A stretch of 64,000 nt of DNA from Ignavibacteriota bacterium (GTDB taxonomy: Bacteria; Bacteroidota; Ignavibacteria; Ignavibacteriales; Ignavibacteriaceae): the NCBI GenBank assembly GCA_013285425.1, contig CP053447.1, positions 3,540,001-3,604,000 on the forward strand. Direction: 5' to 3'. Positions 38,514-46,559 of this stretch are shown one piece after another. Each line of letters opens with the position of its first letter. Positions within the stretch are counted from its first letter, which is position 1. Below the pieces are notes generated by a model. It worked only from the letters and a program-made list of their open reading frames with translations, made no database searches and had not been told where the DNA came from. A program made the translations under genes and the position numbers.

Positions 38514-39569
38514 TTGAATGTTGCTTTGGCATATAATGTTAAACCAGAAAGTAATTCTTTCTCCGCAATAGTGTCTCCAAATCTTAATCTGCCTTCTCAA
38601 AAATTAAATTCCGAAATCGACGAATATGCCGAGTGGGATACATTGGAAACAATTAATGCTGTTAAGGATGCAATCTCAATTTACAGCAATGTTTATCTAA
38701 TCGAAGCAGACGAAGAAGCATATAATAAATTCAGAGAAACAAAACCGGATATTGTTTTTAATATTGCTGAAGGTTCAAATGGTGTAAGCCGCGAAGCACA
38801 AATTCCTGCAATACTTGATTTACTTAAAATACCTTACACCGGATCTGATGCTCTTACTTTAGCAATATGTCTGGATAAAGCCCGCACAAAAGAAATTTTA
38901 AGTTATTATAAAATTCCAAATGCAAAATTCTTTGTTGCTGATAAATTTGAAGAAGCAGAATATAATAGCTTGCAATTTCCACTGATTGTTAAACCAATAA
39001 GCGAAGGTTCCGGCAAAGGAATTTATGCTTCGTCTTTTGTTCACAATAAAACTGAACTTAAAAGAGAGATTGAAAGAATTACCTCAGAGTACAATCAATC
39101 TGCATTGGTAGAGGAGTTTTTGCCAGGACGCGAGTTTACTGTTGCAATTCTCGGGAACAACGGTGATACAAAAGTTCTTCCTCCAATTGAAATGAGATAT
39201 GATAAGTATCCTGAAGGAACAGCACATCTGTACTCTTATGAAGCTAAATGGATACTGGATACAAAAGAAAATGAATTTGATGTGTTCGACTGCCCGGCTG
39301 ATATTACCAAAGAACTTGAAGAAAAGATTAATAAAGTCTGTCTTGATACTTACCGGGTTTTAAGATGCCGCGATTGGAGCAGAATAGATTTACGTCTTGA
39401 TAAAAACGGCGAACCAAATATTATTGAAATAAATCCTTTGCCGGGGATTATTCCTGATCCAAACGAGAATTCAAGTTTTCCAAAAGCTGCTCGTGCTGCC
39501 GGAATTGAGTACGACGATATGATAAATCACGTTTTGGCTGCCGGTATCAGGAGATATAATCTTTTATAG
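38514..39569 (+). CDS. ATP-grasp ligase 1 (D-alanine-D-alanine ligase-like)
   Basis: 351 residues from TTG 38514 (NVALAYNVKPES). The N-terminal part aligns with Ddl (VFNIAEGSNGVSREAQIPAIL, IPYTGSDALTLAICLDKARTKEIL). The ATP-grasp fold follows (FPLIVKPISEGSGKGI, VEEFLPGREFTVAILG), and the magnesium-binding end is RIDLRLDKNGEPNIIEINPLPG. Ddl uses GxxGExG and NxxPGxT at these sites; both differ here, so the acceptor is probably not D-Ala. The frame is open upstream of the TTG, and the only good Shine-Dalgarno (38473-38478) is 35 bases away, suggesting a start near 38487 (ATT) that would add nine residues. First gene of a four-gene operon. Confidence 0.82.
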   Translation: MNVALAYNVKPESNSFSAIVSPNLNLPSQKLNSEIDEYAEWDTLETINAVKDAISIYSNVYLIEADEEAYNKFRETKPDIVFNIAEGSNGVSREAQIPAILDLLKIPYTGSDALTLAICLDKARTKEILSYYKIPNAKFFVADKFEEAEYNSLQFPLIVKPISEGSGKGIYASSFVHNKTELKREIERITSEYNQSALVEEFLPGREFTVAILGNNGDTKVLPPIEMRYDKYPEGTAHLYSYEAKWILDTKENEFDVFDCPADITKELEEKINKVCLDTYRVLRCRDWSRIDLRLDKNGEPNIIEINPLPGIIPDPNENSSFPKAARAAGIEYDDMINHVLAAGIRRYNLL

Positions 39570-39574
39570 ATTAC

Positions 39575-40636
39575 ATGAGAACTAAAGCTAAAATATTAAT
39601 TTGTTTTAATTCACCTGTAAGCATATTTCCTATTTATAACGGTAAACCTGCAGATGAAAAATCAGACAGTAAAGATTTGTCAGAACATTCTTTTGCATCC
39701 AATATGCTGGAAATAGAAAATCATTTAAGAACTTTTTTTACTGATGTTAGTTCCTTAGCAGTTGATAGAGATGTTAACCGGACTATTCAGGAGATAACTA
39801 AATATAATCCTGATGCAATTTTAAATTTTGTTGAATCTGTAGAGGGAATTGCTCATTACGAATACTGTATGGCTGGTTTATATGAATTGCTGGATTATGA
39901 ATACACCGGAAATGTACCTCAAACACTCGGCAATTGTCTGGATAAAAAGAGAACAAAAGAAATTTTATACTCGAACGGAATTAAAACTCCGGGAGCGATT
40001 ACTTTAGCTCCGAATCAAAAGTTCAGTAAAAATGATATTGACCTTAACTATCCATTAATTCTAAAACTTGTTGATGAAGATGCAAGCATAGGTATTTCTG
40101 AAAACTCTGTTGTAAATAATTACAAAGAATTAAGAAAGCATTATAATTTTTTAACCAAGACTTATAATAAAAAACTGATAGTTGAAGAGTATATAGTTGG
40201 CAGAGAATTAAACTGTGCTGTTCTAGGCGGTAAAACTTTACCAATCTCTGAGATAGATTTTACCGGTTTACCGGAAAATTTACCAAAGATAGTAACCTAT
40301 GACGGCAAATGGATAGAAGGAAGCACTTATTATAATTATACAAAACCAGTTTGTCCGGCTAAACTTGAGAGTGATTTAAAAATTCAGATAGAAGAGATTG
40401 CAGCTAATGCTTACAATGTTTTGGGATGCAGAGATTACGCGCGGGTAGATATAAGATTATCTGCTGATAAAATACCTTATGTGATCGAAGTGAATCCTAA
40501 TCCGGATGTGTCAAGCGATTCTGGTTTTGCAAGAGCTGCTGCAGCTTCAGGAAAAAATTATAGTGAACTTTTATTTACCATAACAAATTTTGCATTACAG
40601 AGAAAGTACGATGATCCGAAAAATAAAGCAGTCTGA
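39575..40636 (+). CDS. ATP-grasp ligase 2 (D-alanine-D-alanine ligase-like)
   Basis: 353 residues, a diverged paralogue of the preceding ligase. It has FVESVEGIAHYEYCMAGLYE and YTGNVPQTLGNCLDKKRTKEIL at the N-terminal side, ATP-grasp YPLILKLVDEDASIGI and VEEYIVGRELNCAVLGG, and the metal site RVDIRLSADKIPYVIEVNPNPD. Five bases separate it from ligase 1 and its end overlaps the acetyltransferase by 26 bases. Two successive ATP-grasp ligases imply two amide-bond (or carboxylate-amine) steps or a heteromeric ligase. Substrate unknown. Confidence 0.82.
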   Translation: MRTKAKILICFNSPVSIFPIYNGKPADEKSDSKDLSEHSFASNMLEIENHLRTFFTDVSSLAVDRDVNRTIQEITKYNPDAILNFVESVEGIAHYEYCMAGLYELLDYEYTGNVPQTLGNCLDKKRTKEILYSNGIKTPGAITLAPNQKFSKNDIDLNYPLILKLVDEDASIGISENSVVNNYKELRKHYNFLTKTYNKKLIVEEYIVGRELNCAVLGGKTLPISEIDFTGLPENLPKIVTYDGKWIEGSTYYNYTKPVCPAKLESDLKIQIEEIAANAYNVLGCRDYARVDIRLSADKIPYVIEVNPNPDVSSDSGFARAAAASGKNYSELLFTITNFALQRKYDDPKNKAV

Positions 40637-41093
40637 TGAAGTTGAAATAGAAAAGATGCTCTCAAGGATTCCGAACTTTAATGAAGAAGAAATTAAAGTT
40701 GCGATGGAACTGGTTAATATTTCTGTTATGAATCCTCATCAAGACGACTATCATATTTATGTATATGAAAAAGATGGCAGGATTATTGGATATCATTGTA
40801 CAGGAAGACGTCCTTTAACTGATGGGGTTTATGATCTTTATTGGATTGTTTCCGATCCTACTTCTTCGGGTAAGGGAATCGGAAAAAGCCTTTTAACTCA
40901 TGCTGAAGAGTTTGTGAGAAATAATAACGGCAGATGGCTGCTTGCTGAAACTTCCTCCAAAGAAAGTTATTCTTCTACACAAAACTTTTATCTCAGAAAT
41001 AATTACTCGATTATTTCAGAGATAAGAGATTTTTACTCAGTAGGTGATAACCTGCTGGTTTTTGGAAAATTTTTTACTAATAAGAATCACTGA
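40611..41093 (+). CDS. GNAT-family N-acetyltransferase
   Basis: 160 residues from ATG 40611 (MIRKIKQSDEVEIEKML); an earlier in-frame start at 40590 is less likely. The acetyl-CoA motif is WIVSDPTSSGKGIGKSLLTHAE (about 82-103, the Q/RxxGxG/A region), and FYLRNNYSII near the C terminus is the usual motif B. It overlaps the end of ligase 2 and is followed after 9 bases by lysine 2,3-aminomutase. In other organisms a larger GNAT (AblB) acetylates beta-lysine; this one is only half that size, so the role is open. Confidence 0.85.
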   Translation: MIRKIKQSDEVEIEKMLSRIPNFNEEEIKVAMELVNISVMNPHQDDYHIYVYEKDGRIIGYHCTGRRPLTDGVYDLYWIVSDPTSSGKGIGKSLLTHAEEFVRNNNGRWLLAETSSKESYSSTQNFYLRNNYSIISEIRDFYSVGDNLLVFGKFFTNKNH

Positions 41094-41102
41094 GGAATCG
41101 TT

Positions 41103-42296
41103 ATGGAACTTTGGCAGCAAATGGTACGAGACAGTGTTCATACTGTTGAGCAGCTTGTAGAAAAATTCGGGATAGATAAAAAAGTAGCAGAAGATCTGGA
41201 TGAATTTTTTCAAGCCCGTATCAATCCATATTATTTTAACTTAATCCGTTATCCGGGAGATCCAATCTGGCGTCAATGTGTGCCTGATAAAACAGAACTG
41301 GAAGATTTTGATGCAGCTGAAGATCCTCTGATGGAAGATGCCATGAGTCCGGTACCTAATATCACGCATCGCTATCCGGATCGGGCACTGTTTCTTGTTA
41401 CAAGTCAATGCGGTTTGTATTGCCGTTTCTGTACCAGGAAAAGAAAAGTGGGAGATTACGAAAAAATTTCAATGAGGGGGCTTGAAAGTGCGTTCAATTA
41501 TCTTGAACAGCATACTGAAATACGTGATGTTATACTTTCAGGCGGCGACCCATTAATGCTGACAGACGCTATGTTGGAGAAAATTTTGCAAAGAATAAGA
41601 AAAATTCCTCACATAGAGATAATCAGACTCGGTTCAAGAATGCCTTGCGTACTTCCGCATCGGATAACAACAAAGCTTGTTAACATGTTAAAGAAGTATC
41701 ATCCCATTTACTGCAATACACATTTCAATCATCCGTGGGAAATTACTCCTGAAAGCTCTAAAGCCTGTCAGATGATGGCTGATGCAGGAATACCGATGGG
41801 TAATCAGACGGTTATTATGAAAGGTGTAAATGATGACCCCGCAGTGATGAAAGAATTAGTTCAAAAACTTCTTAAGATAAGAGTGCGTCCGTATTATATG
41901 TATATGGCAGATGAAACTAAGGGTGCTAATCATTTCAGGACTTCAATTGAAACCGGAATAAGTATAGTTGAAGCCTTACGCGGTCATACAAGCGGACTTG
42001 CTGTTCCGCATTTTGTTATTGATGCTCCCGGCGGCGGCGGTAAGATTCCTTTACTTCCCAATTACGTTTTACATAAAGATGAAGAGAGAATTATTTTAAG
42101 AAACTTCCAGAACAAAGTTTATACTTACAAAAATTATCAGGATGCCAATAATCCTAATGGATATGGAAGTAAGAACAAAGTCAATGGAAAGAATGGCAAA
42201 AACGGAAGTAACGGAAATGGAAACGGGAAAGGAAAGAAAGAAGACTTGAAGCCTAAAAGGATAAAACTTCCTGTACTTGAAGAAGTAACAAATTAA
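41103..42296 (+). CDS. kamA: Lysine 2,3-aminomutase
   Basis: Radical SAM, PLP-dependent enzyme interconverting L-lysine and beta-lysine. 397 residues. Cluster motif Cys103-x3-Cys107-x2-Cys110 (CGLYCRFC); LSGGDPLM; HFNHPWE; PLP lysine in APGGGGKIPLLP (Lys314). The two aspartates that bind the lysine side-chain amine in LAM are present (Asp270 in MADETKGANHFR, Asp307 in VIDAPG). Glutamate 2,3-aminomutase replaces both, so lysine is the likelier substrate. From about 355 the protein ends in a Gly/Asn/Lys-rich tail that is not part of the fold. GAGG precedes ATG 41103. Last gene of the ATP-grasp operon. Confidence 0.9.
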   Translation: MELWQQMVRDSVHTVEQLVEKFGIDKKVAEDLDEFFQARINPYYFNLIRYPGDPIWRQCVPDKTELEDFDAAEDPLMEDAMSPVPNITHRYPDRALFLVTSQCGLYCRFCTRKRKVGDYEKISMRGLESAFNYLEQHTEIRDVILSGGDPLMLTDAMLEKILQRIRKIPHIEIIRLGSRMPCVLPHRITTKLVNMLKKYHPIYCNTHFNHPWEITPESSKACQMMADAGIPMGNQTVIMKGVNDDPAVMKELVQKLLKIRVRPYYMYMADETKGANHFRTSIETGISIVEALRGHTSGLAVPHFVIDAPGGGGKIPLLPNYVLHKDEERIILRNFQNKVYTYKNYQDANNPNGYGSKNKVNGKNGKNGSNGNGNGKGKKEDLKPKRIKLPVLEEVTN

Positions 42297-42329
42297 AAAT
42301 CAAAACCCCGATGTGAGTCGGGGTTTTTT
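42216..42329 (+). repeat. 114-bp direct repeat, copy 1 (3' end of kamA and its terminator)
   Basis: Bases 42216-42329 match 43245-43358 except for three substitutions. This copy covers the last 26 codons of kamA, its stop and the terminator hairpin. Confidence 0.93.
42302..42329 (+). terminator. Intrinsic terminator of the ATP-grasp/kamA operon
   Basis: Perfect stem AAAACCCCGA / TCGGGGTTTT with a 6-base loop, then TT. An identical copy lies at 43331-43358 within the repeat. Confidence 0.93.
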
Positions 42330-42341
42330 GATTAAGCAAAT

Positions 42342-43124
42342 ATGCAAAAATACAGAATATACATCGATGAAGTAGGGAATAATGATCTTGGAAGCTCATA
42401 CGATCCAAATCATAGATATTTGAGTCTAACTGGAGTAATCTTTGAGTTAGAATATGTAAAAAGTGTTTTTCAACCAGCGCTGGAAAGTTTAAAGTCCAAG
42501 TATTTTGGATTTCACCCAGATGAACCAATAATTTTTCATCGGAAAGAACTGGTAAATAAAAAGTTTCCATTTAATGCTTTAAAAAATCCTGAAACTGAAT
42601 TGCGCTTTAATAAGGAATTCTTGGATTTAATTTCTAATACTGATTTTAAAATAATCTCTGTTTTAATTGATAAGCTTGATCATAATCAAAAATATAATAC
42701 CTGGAAGTATGATCCATATCATTATTGTATGGAAGTTTTAGTTGAACGTTTTTTTTTCTTTCTAAAATCAATTAATTCAATTGGTGATATGATGATAGAA
42801 TCACGAGGAGGAAAGGAAGATATGAGATTAAAAAAATCCTATAGAAAAATTATTGAAAGCGGAACACATTTTATTGAAAGTGACAAACTGAAGAAATTAT
42901 TTACAAGCTTAGAACTAAAAGTAAAACCAAAGATGCTAAATATTGCTGGGCTTCAATTTGCAGATTTACTTGCACATTCTTCCCGCCGATTTATGTTTAG
43001 AGTTTATAATATTGATGAAGGTAAAAAATATGTTTTTGGTGATGAGATAATTGAGTTAATTAAAACGAAATACTATGCCGGTAAAAATGGAATTGAAGGA
43101 CACGGAATTAAATTATTACCATAA
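42342..43124 (+). CDS. DUF3800-family protein
   Basis: 260 residues. The N terminus YRIYIDEVGNN and the late motif GLQFADLLAHSSRRF are the two hallmarks of DUF3800, a family predicted to have an RNase H-like fold with acidic residues at those places and often found on mobile elements or in defence neighbourhoods. Catalytic activity is not proven. It starts 12 bases after the kamA terminator and sits alone between two copies of a 114-bp repeat of the kamA 3' end, so it is a recent passenger. No ribosome-binding site is evident. Confidence 0.82.
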   Translation: MQKYRIYIDEVGNNDLGSSYDPNHRYLSLTGVIFELEYVKSVFQPALESLKSKYFGFHPDEPIIFHRKELVNKKFPFNALKNPETELRFNKEFLDLISNTDFKIISVLIDKLDHNQKYNTWKYDPYHYCMEVLVERFFFFLKSINSIGDMMIESRGGKEDMRLKKSYRKIIESGTHFIESDKLKKLFTSLELKVKPKMLNIAGLQFADLLAHSSRRFMFRVYNIDEGKKYVFGDEIIELIKTKYYAGKNGIEGHGIKLLP

Positions 43125-43144
43125 AAAAACCCCGCGAACGGGGC
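43123..43144 (-). terminator. Intrinsic terminator for minus-strand nadK/thioredoxin-like unit
   Basis: Minus-strand stem CCCCG / CGGGG with a TTCG loop followed by seven T. It lies just after the DUF3800 stop codon, so on the plus strand it only has an A-run. The minus-strand orientation fits transcripts arriving from nadK. Confidence 0.72.
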
Positions 43145-43553
43145 AAAGGCACTTATGTCCTTCCAACTCCATAAAATGGATTGGTTAAAAATAGAAGTAA
43201 AATTAATTCTATGCAAATATTAATTGTGAATAAAGTTAATATAGAATGGAAACAGGAAAGGAAAGAAAGAAGGCTTGAAGCCTAAGAGGATAAAACTTCC
43301 TGTACTTGAAGAAGTAACAAATTAAAAATCAAAACCCCGATGTGAGTCGGGGTTTTTTAGTTTGAATAGTTTTCATCTGTTATCAACATTATTTAGAACC
43401 ATCTCATGTTCTTAACATTTCCAAATAAGTGTTACAGTCTGTAAGTGCAGAAAGTAACGTAGTACCAGTTGGGATTGGTATAATCATACTCTTTTAATCT
43501 TATGCTTTTTCTGTGATGAGTTTTAGAGTTGAAAACCATTAAACTAATAAGTA
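43145..43553. other. Intergenic region holding repeat copy 2 and a duplicated terminator
   Basis: About 100 unassigned bases, then the 114-bp repeat copy 2 (43245-43358) with a second plus-strand terminator (43331-43358), then about 195 bases in which I see no gene. Confidence 0.6.
43245..43358 (+). repeat. 114-bp direct repeat, copy 2 (orphan kamA 3' end and terminator)
   Basis: Differs from copy 1 by three G/A substitutions, two in codons of the former tail. It has no upstream reading frame, so it is a pseudogene fragment of kamA on the far side of DUF3800. Confidence 0.93.
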
Positions 43554-44063
43554 TTAAAATGATTGAACTATCTTTAACAAATCCTTTTCCAGACTCTCTG
43601 CTGGTGTTTCAACTATTCTGCCGATCTCACTACCATCTTTGTAAAAAATAATTGTTGGAACGAATTCTATTTCAAGCCCTTCTGCTTCGTTTGATAAGCC
43701 TTTCTTTTCACGGTCAACTCCAATTAAAGTAATGGAGTTTAAATCATAATTAAGCTCATTTAGTATTTTAAATAATCTTGGCAACTGTTCCCTGCTATCG
43801 CTGCAGGTTGAACGGAAAACTATTGTGATAATTATTTGATCAAGTTTGCCTTCAAGCTTATCAATAGTGTCAAAGTCAGGCTGATAATTATTATATTCTG
43901 CTGACCAGCTATTTGAGAAAACCGAGTCATTCATTTCACTTACAGGGCAGTAGCCGAGAATTAGCGGCTCGCCGTTTTTATCATCAATAGATATTCGAAA
44001 ATCCTGTGAATAAATAAAAGCATTTAAAAGCAAAAATATCGTAAGCAAAAAATATTTTAACAT
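43554..44063 (-). CDS. Secreted thioredoxin-fold protein
   Basis: 169 residues with signal peptide MLKYFLLTIFLLLNAFIYS. The mature part has a thioredoxin/TlpA-like order: IIITIVFRSTCSDSREQLPRLFKIL (single Cys in CSDS where CxxC is usual), SITLIGVDRE, and FVPTIIFYKDGSEIGRIVETP with the cis-Pro. A CxxS site supports binding or mixed-disulphide chemistry rather than full oxidoreductase activity. Four bases after nadK, so cotranscribed. Confidence 0.78.
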   Translation of the reverse strand: MLKYFLLTIFLLLNAFIYSQDFRISIDDKNGEPLILGYCPVSEMNDSVFSNSWSAEYNNYQPDFDTIDKLEGKLDQIIITIVFRSTCSDSREQLPRLFKILNELNYDLNSITLIGVDREKKGLSNEAEGLEIEFVPTIIFYKDGSEIGRIVETPAESLEKDLLKIVQSF

Positions 44064-44067
44064 AGAT

Positions 44068-44955
44068 TTATTGTTTCCTTTTATTTCTTAGATCTATTCC
44101 CCACATAAGTTTATTGCGTAAGGTTTCAAAATAAGTAGTTACTGAAGTATGAATCAGTTTTAGCGGTCGATCGCTTTTCTTAATTTTAATTTCCATCGGA
44201 GGTTGAAAAGAATATGATCTTTGTCCGTCACAATTTACCTGTATTGCTGTGTGAAGCGAATCAGCTTTGATTGATATTACCTGATTTCCGGGAAGAACCA
44301 ACGGTCTTACAGTAAGGCTATGCGGTGAAATAGGAGCAATTGTAATAACATCTGTTTTCGGGGATACTATTGGTCCGCCAACAGAGATCGAATAACCGGT
44401 TGAGCCGGTTGGTGTTGCAATAATTAAACCATCAGCCGAAAGTGTTGTAACATATTCATCATCTATCCGGATAGTTAATTCGATCATCTTTGGCCAGCCG
44501 CCTTTATCAATAACAATATCATTAATCGCAAAGAACTTTTCAGATTTATAACCTTCTGCAATTGCTGTAATCAGCATTCTTTCTTCAATTTTGAAATTAC
44601 CGTTTTTCAGGTCAGAAATTACTTTGTCCATTTGTTCAATGTTTACCTCTGCAAGAAAACCAAGTTTGCCAAGATTTACGCCGAGAACAGGTTTATCATA
44701 AAACTGAGCATTATAAGCTGTGGCGAGCATTGTTCCATCTCCGCCAATTGAAATTATAATATCGCTTTCTTTATAAATTTCAATATCATCCGCAGCAAAA
44801 TTTTTATTTTGATCTGTTCTAAGTTTACCCTGCTCTTCAAACAGTGATTTGGTTAAGATATAATTAATATTATTCTTTTTGAGTTTTACAAGAAAGGAAG
44901 AAACTACATCAAAGACTTTTTCTTTTGTGGTATTGGCAATAATTCCAATTAACAT
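44068..44955 (-). CDS. nadK: NAD kinase
   Basis: Phosphorylates NAD to NADP. 295 residues. The catalytic GGDGTMLATAYN motif lies near 74, NLGKLGFLAEV near 100, and the conserved TPTGSTGYSISVGGP near 180, followed by HSLTVRPLVLP. Length is normal. First gene of a two-gene minus-strand unit with the thioredoxin-fold protein. Confidence 0.96.
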   Translation of the reverse strand: MLIGIIANTTKEKVFDVVSSFLVKLKKNNINYILTKSLFEEQGKLRTDQNKNFAADDIEIYKESDIIISIGGDGTMLATAYNAQFYDKPVLGVNLGKLGFLAEVNIEQMDKVISDLKNGNFKIEERMLITAIAEGYKSEKFFAINDIVIDKGGWPKMIELTIRIDDEYVTTLSADGLIIATPTGSTGYSISVGGPIVSPKTDVITIAPISPHSLTVRPLVLPGNQVISIKADSLHTAIQVNCDGQRSYSFQPPMEIKIKKSDRPLKLIHTSVTTYFETLRNKLMWGIDLRNKRKQ

Positions 44956-45080
44956 TTTTCTGCTCTTGACAAAAAATTGATTGAGTAAAATTACGATATT
45001 TTAAAGATAAAAACGTTTATAATATTTATAACCTCAGTTTAATAATAGAGTCAGGCTTTTTATACCGGAACTAAAATTAT

Positions 45081-46454
45081 TTACTTATTCCAAATTCCTG
45101 ATGCTTTATTGTTAATAATTTTATAATATTGGATTGGTGACCAGACAGATGCAATGATCAAACAAATATTTGTTGCAAGTATTACACCCGAAATACCAAG
45201 TCCGAATTGTTTAGCTAATAAAATAGACAGAGGTATATTTATCAGTGCTGTGAATATTGAGTAGTATAATGCAATCCGAATTTTACCGACTCCATTTATA
45301 AAATATGCGAAAATATTATTCCAGTTTGCAATTATTACAAAGATTCCGGTAAAGATTGAAAGAATAAACGGTACTTGTATTTCTGAGCCTACCCAGATGC
45401 TATAAACTATATTTGATATTATAATCATAAAAACTGCAATTAAAGAAAGTATTATCCACATTATTAATAATTTTCTTATTGCATTTTGTATCCAGCTATA
45501 TTCCTTTTTTACATAAGCTTCAGTAAAAGCTGACCAGAAAGGGGCTAACACTACATTAAAGACGAGTGGAATCATATAAAAATATTTATATGCAATATTG
45601 TAAGTAACAACTTGTCCCGGTCCAAACAATTGAGCGATGATTATATTATCTGTTGTAAAAACAATTAAACCCGAAATCTGAATTATGAAGAACTGCATTC
45701 CGAGCTTTACAAGGTTTGATGAATATTTAAAATCAATAAATCTTATTGATGGAGATATATTTTTATAATGACCTGAAAACAAAAAAACAGATGCAGCAAA
45801 GAGGACGAGAACCGGAACACTGCTTGATACTATTGCAAAAGAAGTAAAGGATTTTTCAGTTATTTGTGAAAGGAATAATACAGCTAACAATATCAGTGCA
45901 TTGATTGAAAGGCTTAAAACCCCGTTTAATGCGGGTCTTTGATCAGCGTTAATAATTGAAGTAAGTAGTTTAAGTAAAAACTGCACCAGGAATAAAACTA
46001 TAATCCACAGAATTAAAGTGTTTAATAGATTAACATAATCTGATGGTGCTTTAAGTATAGCAGCCCAATTCAGCATTCCGTGCACTGTTAAATAAATCAA
46101 AAATGCAAAAGTAATTCCGATGAAGAACACAGTATAAGCTGTGCTTACATAGATACGGGCTAATTTTAAATCATTTAATGCTAACGCTTCGGCAAGTTTG
46201 TTTCTTAATCCATTTCCGATACCAAAATCCAGATTAATCAGCCAGCTAAGAATTGATGCTAAGGTTAACCATATTCCGTACTCTTCATTTCCTAAATAAG
46301 CTATTGAAACAGGAACTAATGCCATTATCGAAAGGAAATTGAATACCTGCACAATAAAAAGAAGTATAATATTCTTTTTTGCTTTTTCTGAGCGGGAAGC
46401 ATTTTTAAAATTAAAAAGATCTGAAAAAAAATATTTAAGTCTTAGAATTTTCAA
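45081..46454 (-). CDS. Polysaccharide flippase-like protein 1 (Wzx/MATE-like)
   Basis: 457 residues with about twelve hydrophobic helices. N-terminal NIILLFIVQVFNFLSIMALVPV and YLGNEEYGIWLTLAS fit the Wzx/MurJ-type MOP exporter family that flips lipid-linked glycans across the inner membrane. Divergent from the second flippase, with the promoters for both in the 105-base gap at 46455-46559. Confidence 0.85.
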   Translation of the reverse strand: MKILRLKYFFSDLFNFKNASRSEKAKKNIILLFIVQVFNFLSIMALVPVSIAYLGNEEYGIWLTLASILSWLINLDFGIGNGLRNKLAEALALNDLKLARIYVSTAYTVFFIGITFAFLIYLTVHGMLNWAAILKAPSDYVNLLNTLILWIIVLFLVQFLLKLLTSIINADQRPALNGVLSLSINALILLAVLFLSQITEKSFTSFAIVSSSVPVLVLFAASVFLFSGHYKNISPSIRFIDFKYSSNLVKLGMQFFIIQISGLIVFTTDNIIIAQLFGPGQVVTYNIAYKYFYMIPLVFNVVLAPFWSAFTEAYVKKEYSWIQNAIRKLLIMWIILSLIAVFMIIISNIVYSIWVGSEIQVPFILSIFTGIFVIIANWNNIFAYFINGVGKIRIALYYSIFTALINIPLSILLAKQFGLGISGVILATNICLIIASVWSPIQYYKIINNKASGIWNK

Positions 46455-46559
46455 ATTTGGTTACCGTAATAGTTACACATCTGCATTATCTTTAAGGTGT
46501 AAAAATAAACAAAGATTTTTTGCTAAATTTAAAGACATAATTGATACATCTTTAGAAAA

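Noticed and set aside
38514..40636. Calling the two ATP-grasp genes ddlA/ddlB
   Set aside because: Both lack the canonical acceptor-site motifs of D-Ala-D-Ala ligase and sit in a beta-lysine context, so a D-Ala substrate is not supported.
42253..42570. Minus-strand 105-aa ORF over the kamA end and DUF3800 start
   Set aside because: It runs through a terminator hairpin and antisense to two well-supported genes, with no family features.
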